From Begonia masoniana (lineage: Eukaryota; Streptophyta; Magnoliopsida; Cucurbitales; Begoniaceae): a stretch of DNA of 64,000 nt. The first letter of the stretch is position 1; each line of letters begins with the position of its first letter. The stretch lies in assembly GCA_022432975.1 (NCBI GenBank), contig CM039510.1:11420301-11484300 (forward strand), in the 5' to 3' direction. The notes under the pieces were generated by a model. That model did not search any database and had not been told where the DNA came from. It was given only the letters and a program-made list of their open reading frames with translations. The position numbers and the translations under genes were made by a program. Below are positions 48,595 to 60,139 of the stretch, one piece after another.

Positions 48595-49590
48595 TGTAAT
48601 ACCCAGTTGTACGGACTCGAATATTTTATTACTATTATATTATGGGATGACATTTTTGTAAATATGTCAAATCAGGTCCGATTTATGAAAAGAAAGCGTC
48701 ATTACGATCCTAACGAGTAATTGGAATTTAAGGAATTATGAGAATTTTCGGAGATTAAACGCTATATTCCGAGTAATTACAACTATCGTAAAGTAAATGA
48801 CGCTTTAATAAAAATAGTAAACGAGGTCCAAATTGTGAACGGACAGTTTTGTTAAATCCCAAATAACAAGTTGGACTTATGGGTGAAATGTGGAAATTTA
48901 GCGAAACCGAATAGCTAGACGATTACGAACCGAAAGAAGAAATCTATATAAAACTAAAGAAGGGCAAAATTGTCATTTAACATTTAAATTATTAATTTTC
49001 TATTAAATCAAAATCTCCTTCATCGATTTCATTCTAAAATCAAAACTTCCAGAGAAGCTCTCCCTCGCGATTTCACCCTGCCCGCAGCGACTATTCCTTC
49101 GATCTGACCTCCGATTTCATCCCGCTCGTTCCGTTATCTTCACGTGTTCTACTCCTCTCGCAACTCTCGGTATGTCTCTGTAGTTATTAAGCGTTAAAAA
49201 TCCGAGTTTCTTAGAGTTTTAAACATTTAGGTTCGTTTAGGGTTTCGATTAAAAACGAGATTTAAAGCTCGTAATTAATAGGCTAACCGAGATTAAGTAT
49301 ATAAAGCACGTATTTGACGTTATTGGACGAAGTTAAATCAATTTGTGAAAATGTTAAAAATTGAGAAATCTCGGGTTTTCGGAAAAGTTCGTAATTCGAG
49401 AATTTAGGTGCCGAGCGTAAATTGCTCGAATAAAAAGCTCGATAAATTGGATTAGAACTTTAAGAAGTTTCCTTAGTTAAGGTTTTGACAAATTGGACGT
49501 TTATTAACTTAAACTTGTTTTAACGTCAATCCTCGTATATTGTTTAGGTAAACAGTGCTCGTGGACGAGGCTTGGATTGCAGCGTGCACG

Positions 49591-50213
49591 AGTTAAGTTC
49601 TCGTGATTCTTCTTTGGCCGATTGGCCTACACCGTACGTCGAATGTCGTCTCGAGGAGTTTTGGAGATGCCCTTAGTTAGTTTTGCTCGGTTTGGGTAGC
49701 TAGGTCTTAAAAGTTTATAGTTTATGCTTTTACAGTTTTGATGGTACCTGTTATTGCTTGTTTACTTTCTAATAGAGAACTGTTCACGCATTCACTTGAT
49801 TTTAAAGAAAAGCATGAAAATGAATTTCCGCACAGAGTTTTCAAAGATAACGTAAAGCATAGCATGCCGAAAGGCACAGAGGCCGAAAGGCACATAGGCC
49901 GAAAGGCGCAGAGGCCGAAAGACACATAGGCCGAAAGGCGCAGAGGCCGAAAGGCACATAGGTCACGCGAGGTGGGGCTCAGGCACGGCTGTACGTGTTG
50001 TAAGCGTGCACCCCCCGCCTCTAGCTGGAAAGAGTAGTCCGCCCGCTGGATGAACTCTCTCTGGTTAGAGGGATAGGATCTCGGTGGCACCCACAGAGCA
50101 TTGCATAGAAAGATAAAATAAAGCATGATTTAATGAATTCATAGCACAGCATGCATAGCATTTACGTAGAGCTTACTGGGATTTTATCTCATAGTGTATA
50201 TGTATGGTGTAGG
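49591..50213 (+). promoter_or_regulatory. Paired-arm module in 3' LTR of D, donor mutated
   Basis: First arm CCTACACCGTAC (49626-49637) and second arm GTATGGTGTAGG (50202-50213) pair over 12 nt with one G-U. The donor reads CGAGTTAAGT: the invariant G of GT is T at 49593, unlike the 5' LTR. Confidence 0.6.
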
Positions 50214-50756
50214 AGACATAGACTTCGAGGTACCAGGTGAGGACGATGTCCCTCCACCTGAGGCATAGTCCAGTTGACGGAGGATGGCTGTGGTGGTGTG
50301 CTGGCGCAGTCGAGGCTTCATCGACCCGTGGGGATAGTATGTATAGATTTTGGGAATGTTTTGGGATAATTGATAGAATATGTATAGGGTGTTTAGGTAA
50401 TGATATTTGTTTTGAAATTCTGGAACTGTTTGGGTAAACTGTTTATAGAAATGTTTTGGTTTAAAGCTTTATTTAACGTTATAGAAATGTTTTGATTGGT
50501 TACGGATAGGCTCGGTTTTTAGAGCTATCCACGCAGTTGGATTTCGCAAAGTCCGCTGTAAGTTGGTTGAGTGTAGGATATATATGTTGGGTCGAGTTTA
50601 TTGTGATTATTAACGAGAAATTGGTACGAAAGTAGGTGATTCCAGAGAGTTGGGGGAGAGTTGGGATGAAGTGTGTTGCTCTCTGGAATTTGAGATTCCA
50701 GAGAGCATAAGTGTAGAAAGAAAAGAAAGAAGCAAAGCAGGCGGGGGTGGAGACGT

Positions 50757-50907
50757 GCAGCGATCGAGCGCTGCCAATGCAGCGCTCGGGCGCCGCGAAC
50801 GCTGCGGCGCGCAGCGCCCAGTCGCTGCGCATTGCAGCGATCGGGCGCCGCGATCGCTGGGGCGCGCAGCGCCCAGTCGCTGCAATGGGCAGCGATCGGG
50901 CGCTGTC
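50757..50907. repeat. GC-rich palindrome cluster in 3' LTR of D
   Basis: Same sequence as 43501-43651, 252 nt from the LTR end. The conservation of so palindromic a block between two LTRs that differ elsewhere is notable. Confidence 0.9.
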
Positions 50908-51847
50908 TCCTTCATCGGGCAGAATTCCCATTTTGCCCTCCCAAGTTTGTATGTTTATTAAATAGTTTTAATTGTTTATTAAATGTTATATTAAATAGTT
51001 TATATTTGTTTTAAATGATTTTAAAGTTAGATTTCAATTCCGACTTCGATTCTAGTTTCGATTTCGGTTTAGATTCTGTCTAGAGTTTGATTAAAGTTAT
51101 TAGGATAAAAAAAAAAAAAATAGTACGGGAAATACGGGTACAGTTTTAGGGACGTTACATCGGGTCCTCAGCACAACAAGCACTATCCGAGAGCTTTGTT
51201 CACCTAAACCAATTCATAACACACGGTATTAAAACTGAGTCTAAACCAATCGGGCTCATTCGTTCTAATTAGCTATCCTATAGTCGTAAATACCTCTTAA
51301 TCATCCAACAATTCAATAACCAATTATTTTCAACTTTACACAGCCATTTCAAACGAAACCCTAAGAATGCTCTAACTAATTTAACAGCTTTAAAACTCAT
51401 ATACTAACTTCCAAAATGTTAGAATCTTACCTAGGATCGCGGTGGAAGAAGAAAACGTGAAGAAAATCGATGATCGGAGTGGAAAATCACTGGCGTGAGG
51501 GAGGAGGCTTCGCCTGGAATGAAATCGCCAGAGAGAAAAAAAGAGGGGGAGAAAGAAAATATTGAAGTGTTGAGGAAGAAAACAAATTTTGCCTTTTTAA
51601 CCAAATAACATACTCAATGACCATTTCGCCCCTCCATTTGATTTCCTATTCGTTCCGTTACTTATTTCGTTATCCAACCAACAATTCTGTTTCACCAAAA
51701 TTTTCTCACTTCTCCTAAAATCCATAGTAATCATTAGGATTCTAATAAAGCTCTCAATTAGCAAAACTAGCTTAATTTGACATATTTACAATAATGCCAT
51801 TATACATTGGAATTTTAAAATCCCGTAAAACCGGGCGTTACATATCT

Positions 51848-52106
51848 CATTAAAGCTTGTAGTCTATTTAAAGGCAATACATATTTGATATTAGTTGGAA
51901 TACAAAACTTAAAGATGATTTTTCTTTTGTTCTTTGTGAAGAATCTCAATCTTCTTCAAGTTAAATTTGAAGAGTCTTGCTTTGATAGGTTCAGTTCTTA
52001 CCAACAATTTGATTTGGATTAAGCTCCCATTTTGATAACTATGGTTCCATCAGCAAGGTTTGATCGGGGTCTAAATCTTTTATTTTTCTTGAATCACATG
52101 GCAATT
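51848..52106 (+). repeat. 3' LTR of H, right part
   Basis: Matches 15815-16049 (TTAAAGCTTGTAGTCTA, ACCAACAATTTG, ATAACTATGG). Similarity fades at TTTTTCTTG near 52083-52091, so the true end lies within about 10-15 bp of that. Confidence 0.7.
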
Positions 52107-54689
52107 CTATTGTTGATTTCATGTTGTTTTCGAGTCCCCAATTTCCAAAAATCCGAGGTTTGCATCACCGCTGCGGGTTGGAGATGTCATTCTAGTGACA
52201 AGTTTCGCGAGAAACTCATCATTTTCACCTATTCTCACCTCTAATCACAATAAAACTTTGCACACAACTCAAATATATCAAAATAACTCAAAAACGACCA
52301 ATGGATTCGAGTTTCCAAGCTCGAATCTGAACTAACAATAAACACTAAAATTTGAACTCTAAAACATAGGTAAAAAGTTGACTTAACCTCGAAGTTCTTT
52401 TACATAGGTTGATGTTCGATGTCCTGCGAACACAAGCCCTACCTGGGAAATTGATGAATCACACAAAAAAAAAAATCACCCTCTTTTCCCCATCTTTTGG
52501 CGGCCAGGTGAAAGTGGAGGGGATTCCTTTTTTTTTTAATTTATTTATTTAATATAAATAATTATTATGTACCTTGAATTAAAATCCCTTAAATTCCATT
52601 TAACAAACGTTGAATTTTTTCAAAACTCCATTAAAATAATTGACCCAATATTAGTTTTCTCCAATTTCAACCACACGGTAATTTTCAAATTTTAGAGACT
52701 TAGCCAAATGACCAAAAAATCAAACGTGGCCAAAATACGACAAATCAAGTCAACTCATGACACGTTGACCGTCAATAATACAAAAAGTGGACACGTGGAA
52801 TTTATTTAATATAAAATTACTGGTTTTTACAAAATTAATGGTTGCAAGACTTCATAAGTTAATCATTATTTGTGTCTTTGTTTATTTTTGAGGATTTGGA
52901 TTTTATTACACTTGGCTATAGCTTGTTGTAGCCGAGTGATTGTTGATTGTTTAAGGGTCTTTAATATCTTATATTTAAAGGTTTTCACCTCAATTTTGTA
53001 GGGTATTTGTATCTCTTTTGCAAGTTGTTGCAACCAACTTTGAATTCTAGAAAAATAAACATGTTTTGCTCTTCCAAACTTCCCACATCTTCTCTTGGTA
53101 CTTGGGGCTGATTGTGTGTGTTCTTAGTTATTTTATCCATTCATGAGAGTTGCACAAAAAGCACTTCTTAACTCAGAATCTACAGAAATAGAAATGTGTT
53201 CTCATTGCGAATCTCCCCATTATCTCCCGGTTACTTTGGGGGCTGATTGTTTTTTGTGTCTGTTGTTGTTTCCATTCGTGAAAGTTTGGTAAGTTAATCT
53301 TTATTTCAGCCTCCTTTTACCTTCTTGAGGTGAAAAGAATATAGAGAAGCTAAAAAATCTCATGCATTATCAAGTTTGAAAGCTACTCATAAATCAAAGT
53401 AGCCTTTGGAGTGGAAGGGTGTTTTTGGCATCATGTCCAACTAGTCTGTGATCACAAGTGCATAACTTTGGCTCCACATTAAATTTTGCCGTGAAAGTGT
53501 GAAAGATTATTCCTCATTAATGAAGTGCTGAACTATAAAAAATTGCATCATAATTCATTGAATTGCATAAGTTTTAATGTGGGCCAATCTGCCACTATAA
53601 GTTGTTAGCTTTCCCCATCTGGATTGAGAAATTCCTTTTAAGGAGTTATAATCATTGTGTCACAAGTAAGAGTGAGTTTTTTTGAAATGAAAAAGTGTCC
53701 GTCAATGATGAGAAATTGGAACAAGGATTGATTATGACACCTATGTTTGTAGTGATTGGTAGTCATATCATAAACAGTATGTATAATAAATGTATTAATC
53801 ATAGATTTGGATGACTTGGATGTGTGATAGTGCAGTCAAATGGAGTAAATGCATAAATATTTTGAAAAAAAAAAAGATTGAGGTTGCGGAAGTGAACTTA
53901 CCCCATTATGGAATATTTTGACATTATTATAAAACTATTCCCAAGGCATGAAATTAAAGTTAGTTCGCATGTAACTAAAGTTTGAATATTCTTCCGTACG
54001 ATGCGATACAAATCTCAGAAAGATGAGATAGAACAATTATGTGGATTCATGATCCTTATTTTGGAATAGCATTTTAGTAACCGATATTATGGGATATGTT
54101 TTGAGTCGACATTTTCAAAATTATATTTATTTCTTGGTTTAGAGAATTAGAAGTAATTTTCTCTATTAGTGAATAGAGTATGTCATATGAGGTGAAAGAT
54201 ATGATAGTTATATATATAGTATAGAAAAGTAATCATATATCTTTTGCAATATGTTAGGAAAAGCAAGAGTAGCATGGTGAGCTTAAAGAAAAATTTCAAT
54301 AAATGCAGAGACTTGCTCATAAGCTTCATAAATATTTGAGTAGAACGATTAGGATGTCTATGTTGAAGAATTTTTGTTATTCTATAATAGCGATAGTACT
54401 TAGTGAATCAAATTTAAAGTAAGAGGTTTTAGTTTAAAGTCATAAGTGGGGATTTAATTTTTGTTTTTTACGGAATGTAGTAAAAATAGCATCACGGTTT
54501 GAACTTCAATGTTGATGGACTTACTTAGAACATTGTGTGTTGTAGCAATTAATTTGATATTTTATATAATGAGAAATTGTGAGCTAAACAACTAAGGCTT
54601 GTTGAGTTGTTGCTACCCTCATTTAACTCACAGTAGAAGTAGATATAATTACTAAAGATTTTGTAATTGGTTTGTGAGAAACTGTGCAG
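52107..54689. other. AT-rich stretch, no gene recognised
   Basis: Holds the second copy (53030-53560) of the dispersed repeat seen at 12950-13330. The end (about 53690-54689) precedes an integrase relic and may be older, unreadable pol sequence. No open frame above 77 codons and no motif. Confidence 0.5.
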
Positions 54690-55564
54690 TGATATGGGTT
54701 GCTTCAGTTGGTGTTGATTTGATTGACCAACTTGCACATGTTATCCCATGGAAGATGGATCACTTTTTGTATGTAACAACCCCCCACACCTCTTGGGCCG
54801 GGCCTCGCCCCACACCCAGGTCAAGGCAAGTTGTGCAGTCCTCGCCCACAGGCCCAGGCCCTGCCACGTGTACTCACGATCTTCCCTCTGCAGAGGGAAG
54901 ATCGTGAGTACACGTGGTGGGCCTGTGTGGCTACCACGTGGCAGGGCCTGGGCCTGTGGGCGAGGACTGCACAACTTGCCCAACCTGGGTGCAGGGCGAG
55001 GCCCAGCCCAAGAGATGTGGGGGGGTTGTTACATTGTATAAGTTAAGTAAACTTTGTATAATAAACATCGCTCCTTTACTCGTGTTTTCATTAGTATGGT
55101 AATCGATAGGTGTCTGAATTTACATTTCATTTCTGGATAACCACATTACAAGTGTTGGACTCTTAAGTCAAATTTGATTGCCATGTATCATCTTAAGATT
55201 GAAGTTTAACCTAAATGTATAATTCTGCCTCTCAAGGACATGTTAAGATCTTGTATTTTGGACTTTAGAGGTTGTTGGATAAATAACCTACAATTAGTTG
55301 AATTTGCTAACAATAATAGATGAGTGATTTGCATCAATGTTTTGTCTTATGGGACTCTATGTAAGAATTAACCGAGAAGGTTCAAGATATCAAGGATTGA
55401 TATCAAAGATGGATTGAAGATAGTTCAGAATAAGCAAGAACTATGTTTATATTTGAAAAAAAAAAAGTTGAATCTAATACTGAAGAGTTTAATTTTCTAA
55501 AAATTCGATTAAAATGTGGAGTTGATTATTGTGGTATGAACAATTAGAGACGCAAGATATATTG
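54690..55564 (+). pseudogene. Old Ty3/gypsy integrase relic split by a foldback element
   Basis: 54690-54771 reads IWV, then VDLIDQLAHVIPWKMDHFL, resembling the [18 protein letters not shown] segment of Ty3 integrase; after the foldback insertion it resumes with YKLSKL near 55037. About 55370-55450 resembles the TEKI, then RLKIAQNRQKSYAD segment. Many stops and shifts. Element E inserted at its right edge, and the part beyond is outside what I can see. Confidence 0.5.
54772..55033. mobile_element. 262-bp foldback element with LTR-like termini
   Basis: A long inverted repeat: the left arm TGTAACAACCCCCCAC to CTTCCCTCTG pairs with the right arm almost base for base, meeting at a CTCTGCAGAG centre near 54891. 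The right arm has one extra 24-bp piece (about 54918-54941, itself containing CCACGTGG-like text). Perfect TSD TTGTA (54767-54771, 55034-55038). TG..CA ends and a 5-bp TSD are retrovirus-like integration marks, yet there is no primer site, purine tract or coding region. Confidence 0.9.
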
Positions 55565-56550
55565 TGTAACACCCGATTCTTTTATGGGATTTATTAAATT
55601 GAATATAAATGGCATTTTTGTAATTATGTCAAGTTAAGTCGGTTTTGTAAAAAGAAATCGTTATTACGATCCTAATAATTAATAAGGATTTTAAGAAAAT
55701 TTCGGGAATTTAAGGAGTTGTAACGCTAATTTTACGGGAATTACGTTTATCATAATATAAATGATACTTTGGTAAAAAAAGTAAACGAGGTCCGATTTGC
55801 AAACAGACAGTTTTAGTCGAACCCTATCAACAAGTTAGAATAAAGGGTGAAACAAGAAATTTTGGAGAAACCGAACCGTTAGTAAATTAACGAAATAAAG
55901 GACGAAACAAATAGAAAATCAAAGGAAGGGCAAAATCGTAATTTTGCAAGTCAAATTTTAATAAAATATCACAACCCTCTCCTTCACCTTCACTTTCACG
56001 ATTTTCTCTTTTCCTTCTCTTCTAGGCGACTCTTCTCTTCTCTCCGTCGGCGTTCTTCTCCTTCCAACGGCATTTCCCCTCCGATCAACCTCCGTTCGTC
56101 ACGATTTCTTCCCCAATCCCGACTCTAGGTACGATTCTAAGGTATTAGGAAAGTTTATTTTGATTTTTACGGAGTTTAAATGATTAGGGTTTCGTTAGAG
56201 TTTCGTTAAAAACGTGATTTAACGTTTGAAATTTATAGGTTTACCGTATTTGTGGATGTAATGGACGTATTGAACATTATTGGACGAAGTTAGGTCGATT
56301 TGTGAGAAATTTTAAAGTTTGAGAATTTTTGGGGTTTAGGAAAAACTCGTTAATGGAAGTTTTGAGGTGTAGAGTGTGAGTTGCTCGATAAAATGCCTTG
56401 ATTAGTTAAATTAGAACACTATGAGACTTCGTTAGTTAAGGTTTTATTAGTTTGGATGTTCAATTATTTAAACTCGTATTAACGACAATTGTGGTGAATT
56501 TGCCTTAGGGAACAACACTCGTGGACGGAGCTTGAAGTTCAACGCGCACG

Positions 56551-57163
56551 AGGTAAGTTCTCGTGACTTACTGTGGTCGATTGGCCTACACCATAAGCCG
56601 GAGTTTGTTGTTGAGGATACTTTGGTGCTTTGCTTGTTTGAGTTGGTCATTGTTTCGTCTAATTATTTCGGTTGGGTAGTTTAGGTTCGGTTGTTTTTAT
56701 AGGTTGAGTGTTGTGACGATTTGATGGTATTTGTAGTGTCTTGATAGTATTTGTAGCGTTTTAATGGTATGCTCATTTTTTATGTTTATATTGAACTGTT
56801 CATGCATCATGGTTTAAAAACGTCATGAAAATGAATTTATGCACGGATTTCATGAAAAGAACATGCATGTAAAGGCAAGTAAAGTATCACAGCAAACAAC
56901 CATGACATGGGTTATCGGGGATGAGGTTCAGACCTGGCGTTCAGTGGTGAGCGGGTTTCCCTCCCTTCAGATGGTGTGGGCTGTCTAATCGTTGGACGTG
57001 CCCTATCTATCTGTCGAGCGTTTCTGATAACCATAGACTGACACGTACTGATATATGAAATGACATGGACGGTTTTCATAGCATTGAGCATACATAATCA
57101 TGCATTAGCATTTACGTAGAGCTTGCTGAGATTTTTATCTCATAGGTGTATTTATGGTGTAGG
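56551..57163 (+). promoter_or_regulatory. Intron-like paired-arm module in LTR of E
   Basis: Donor-like AGGTAAGT (56551-56558), first arm CCTACACCATAA (56585-56596), branch-like GCTTGCTGAGAT (57121-57132), second arm TTATGGTGTAGG (57152-57163). A perfect 12-nt complement, 555 nt apart. Confidence 0.65.
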
Positions 57164-57660
57164 TGATCTTAACATAGGTGAGGACGAGATCCCTCCACCC
57201 GAGGAATGATGCAGTTAAAGGAAGATGGCCCGTGGGAGTGCGCTGGGTAGTCGATGCTCCTTTTGATCCGTGGGGGAAGTAAGCGTATGTTTTGGGAACA
57301 CGGTAGTTAGATAAAATTGTATAGTTGAACATATTAGGATGCTTGGGTCTGATTAGTTGATAGGTTACGTTTTGATGTTTTTAAAGGTTTTGGAAACTAT
57401 TTTATAAACCGCTTGGTGATTTTGAACAGGAGGAAATGTTAAGTTTTTAAACGGATCCATGCAGTTCATTTTTACGAAATCGGGTTACGTTTTAAACGTG
57501 TTTATGGAGTAGGGCATGTTAATGTTTTAGAGTATGTTATGTGTATAAGTATGTAGGGAAAAGAAAGAGAGAAAGGAAAGAAAGAAGGAGCGGACAAAGA
57601 AGAAATGAAGAAAAGAAGAAAGGAGGGAGGCAACTCCCTGGAATTTGGATTCCAGGGAGG

Positions 57661-57915
57661 GTGGCGATCGATCTTCTAAGGAGGGGATCGATCGCCTCTT
57701 TGGTCGCCACTCTCTGGAAAAAATCCAGAGAGTGTAGCGATCGATCGCCTGGCCATCGATCGCGGGGCGATCGATGGCCACAATTAGGGGCGATCTGATC
57801 GCCCCTCCTATTTTGATGATGGCGTTCGATCGCCGATTTTGGGCGATCGATCGCCCCTTCACTTTTGAGGCATGGCGATCGATCGCCTATTTTGGGCGAT
57901 CGATCGCCCCTTTAC
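57661..57915. repeat. GATCGATCGC palindrome cluster in LTR of E
   Basis: At least eight GCGATCGATCGCC-type palindromes or half-sites plus a CACTCTCTGGA / TCCAGAGAGTG hairpin (about 57707-57739). Ends 243 nt before the LTR end. Confidence 0.9.
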
Positions 57916-58163
57916 ATTTCGGGACAATGTCCCTTTTTGTCCCCGCTTTGATTTTAATTGTTTAAAATGATTTTAATAGTTATATTTCAATTGTTTATTA
58001 TTTGTTTTAAGTATTGTTTAAATAGTTTAACAACTTAGATTTAAATGATTTTTCAAACAACGTTAACTATTTTGATTTTAGTTTAAGTTCCGCTTAAACT
58101 GTAAAATAAGATGAAAAATTTATACGGTAAAATTAGGATACGGGTAAGGGTCGCTACAATTTA

Positions 58164-58176
58164 TGGTATCAGAGCC
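58164..58176 (+). other. Primer-binding site of E (initiator-Met tRNA)
   Basis: TGGTATCAGAGCC, a full match, five bases from the LTR end, followed by the CCCGGGTTTTAAAA shared with D. Confidence 0.95.
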
Positions 58177-58249
58177 CCCGGGTTTTAAAAACGGTTCTGT
58201 AGACTACTCAACTGTACAGCCACTACGTGGACATCCTTCCTCAACTTTA

Positions 58250-59038
58250 AGTATGTTAGGATTTTATTGCCCAACAGTCCCAACACATGGAGCGACAGAC
58301 CCAACAAATGGAGAGACAGTCTCAGTAGTTAGGTACCCTGATAGATCGTGAGGGTGCTAGAGCTAGGGAGACAGCGACTTTAGGTAATCGAGGGATGGAG
58401 AGATTTCAGAGGCTCCAACCTCCTGTGTTCAACGGACAGTCTATGGATCCCTCTTCAGCCGAGGAGTGGATTCGAACCATGGAGGACATGCTAGCCTATG
58501 CAAGCATTGAGGACGGAGAGAAGGTTGCATTGGTTAGCTACCACTTAGCATTGGATGCCTGATTTTGTTGGGATTCGATCAAGGCAACCACCGACGTGAC
58601 GATTATGAGTTGAGAGCATTTCAAGATGATATTCTATGACAAGTACTTCAGCCATACAGTGCGAGAGGCAAAGATGGTAGAGTTTATGCAATTGTGACAG
58701 GTTGGTTCGATTGCCGACTATGTGAGGAGGTTTGAGGCTTTATCTGATTCGCACCACGTCAGGTCATTGTCAATGAGGACAAGGTACGCAGATTTGTACA
58801 GGGGCTTGGCCAAGAAATTCGAAGGAGTCTTACAATATCAGGGGTGCAGAATGTATCATACGATGAGATTGTGGCCAGCGCACTTGAGATTGAGGTGGTT
58901 GATCAGAGTTTTGTTAAACCGAGAGAGCCAGCTAGAGGGTTCTTTCGGGAGATACAGCCACGGCCTCAAAATAAAGGCTGGCAACCAAGAGCACAGCCAC
59001 AGCAACAACAACAGTAGAGGGGTGCCAAGAGGCCCTAC
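58250..59038 (+). pseudogene. gag of E, N-terminal and central part
   Basis: Follows the D gag closely ([46 protein letters not shown]), without a start-proximal region: homology begins at the FIAQQ codons, so about 20 N-terminal residues are missing. Stops at 58327-58329 (TAG) and, further on, three TGA codons where D has Arg or Trp. A frameshift follows near 58740. The frame ends at KRPY where F inserted. Confidence 0.9.
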
Positions 59039-59553
59039 TGTAACACCCGAGAATTTTTCCTTAATGTGTATTGTTTTAGAATTATTTAAATTAGAAGGAA
59101 GAATGGGAGGGAAAATAAAATGATAGGTGACTTAAACGTTTATTAAATTATGTGTGGGTATTCCCAGTGGAGAATTAAGCCGGGTACGGGGTGAGGGTCA
59201 ATTGACGAAAGTTTATAATTTAAGAGCGGGATTTAACGGAATTTTTGGAAGGGCAGATGGTAATGTTAGTGTTATTATTATTATTTTTGTTTTAAAAGAA
59301 AATGTTATTTTCTTTTAAAAACAACTGAATGGCTCGAAGCCATTCAGTTGCTCCCCGCGAGTGAAGAACATGGCAGCGAAGGGGGGGAGCTCAGGCGGCG
59401 ATCGACGGAGAAAGCACCGGCGATTTTGGCGTCCTTCCGATCAGACGGCGGCGACGAGCCGAGGGCTGGCATCTCCGACCTCCTTCGACCAAAAACTTAC
59501 CAGTCAAGCCGTAGATGGGCAGGGAACCGAGTATCCTCAGCGAGCTAGGACGC

Positions 59554-60139
59554 CAGGTAAGTAGGGGTTATTATTCTCTCGCCTTCGGGCCTACACCATA
59601 GAACGGTAAGGTTTAATGGTTATTTCTGTTGCTTCGTATTTTGTTGAGTTATTATTTTGCTTTGAGTTGTTTTGTTTGGTGTTGTGTTGTGTTGTTGTAC
59701 TGTGTTGTGTTAAGTTGTTGCGTTACGTTGTTGTGTTGGTTGCATTGTTTGCAAATTGTGGGAGTGGAATGTAAGATGTTAAGCAGAAGGTTTCGTGAAC
59801 GCTTTGATGTTAAGCAGAAGGTTCCGTGAACACTTCGATGTTAAGCAGAAGGTTCTACAAATGCTTCGATGTTAAGGGTAGAAGTCGTGTTGTTGAGTTG
59901 CATTGTTGGGTTGTGTTGCATGGTTGGCAAGGTAGTCAGTTAAAGAGTAAGGCATCCTTTTTGGGTGCGGGCAACTAAGGCACCTTTTGGTGCAGGCAAC
60001 TAAGACATCTGTCGATGCAGACAAACTTTATTAGTAAAACTGTGTGAGCTAGGGTTGTGTGAGAGTCGTGTATGTATGTTTATATTTGTTATCCCCTACT
60101 TGCTAAGATTAAGCTTACGTGTGTGTTCTGTGGTGTAGG
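59554..60139 (+). promoter_or_regulatory. Intron-like paired-arm module in LTR F
   Basis: Donor-like CAGGTAAGT (59554-59562), first arm CCTACACCATAGAAC (59590-59604), branch-like ACTTGCTAAGA (about 60098-60108), second arm GTTCTGTGGTGTAGG (60125-60139): 15 nt with one G-U. The tandem duplication repeats the branch and second arm (61984-61998) but not the donor or first arm. Confidence 0.65.
59775..59880 (+). repeat. Minisatellite in LTR F, first copy
   Basis: About three units of a ~31-bp repeat: GATGTTAAGCAGAAGG then a TTCCGTGAACGCTTC-like part. The second copy of the duplication (60672-60870) has about six to seven. Confidence 0.85.

Larger units (their letters stand above)
39320..51159 (+). 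mobile_element. Element D: nearly intact Tekay-like Ty3/gypsy retrotransposon
   Basis: LTRs start TGTAATACCC and end GGGACGTTACA; perfect TSD TCGGG (39315-39319, 51160-51164). Complete order with a canonical primer site, a single 1487-codon gag-pol and a purine tract. About 9.8 kb without the solo LTR nested in its 5' LTR. It is the best-preserved coding element in the window and may be a source for non-autonomous relatives such as B. Confidence 0.97.
48595..51159 (+). repeat. 3' LTR of D
   Basis: 2565 bp, uninterrupted; shows the empty site for the solo LTR of the 5' copy. Poly-A run near 51108-51120. Confidence 0.97.
37455..51842 (-). mobile_element. Solo LTR I, interrupted by a mini-LTR and by element D
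   Basis: On the plus strand starts TGTAACACCCCGTAAAT (37455) and ends CGGGCGTTACA (51842). TSD TATTT (37450-37454) and TATCT (51843-51847), one transition apart. Without D and the 204-bp insert it is about 2.3 kb. Internal repeats of CTCTCGGGTTTCATCA and of GGACGT/GGACGATAAAACTG occur at 37570-37990. No primer site or coding domain. Confidence 0.75.
15322..52106 (+). mobile_element. Element H: old Ty3/gypsy (CRM-like, tentative) host of the nested cluster
   Basis: Pieces of one element, in order: 5' LTR (15322 to about 16047), leader (16048-16400), a short part between A and B (25950-26110), gag-PR remains (34780-36037), integrase tail (36725-37190), and 3' LTR (36966-37454 plus 51848 to about 52100). 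Removing nested inserts gives LTRs of about 730 and 745 bp that align along their length. RT, RNase H and most of integrase are missing, so it was a deleted copy. The LTR start TGATGTG, the purine tract just before it and the pol frame running into the 3' LTR fit CRM chromoviruses. No clear TSD was found, and the right end is uncertain by about 10 bp. Confidence 0.7.
55565..58158 (+). repeat. 5' LTR of E
   Basis: 2594 bp, TGTAACACCCGATTC to GGGTCGCTACA. Confidence 0.9.

Noticed and set aside
54741..55046. Open frames of 71-97 codons on both strands
   Set aside because: Produced by the GC-rich inverted repeat of the foldback element.
59629..59829. Small membrane-protein-like frame rich in Cys, Val and Leu (also 60484-60726)
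   Set aside because: Arises from GTTGTGTTG-type low-complexity DNA and a minisatellite inside LTR F; duplicated only because the DNA is.
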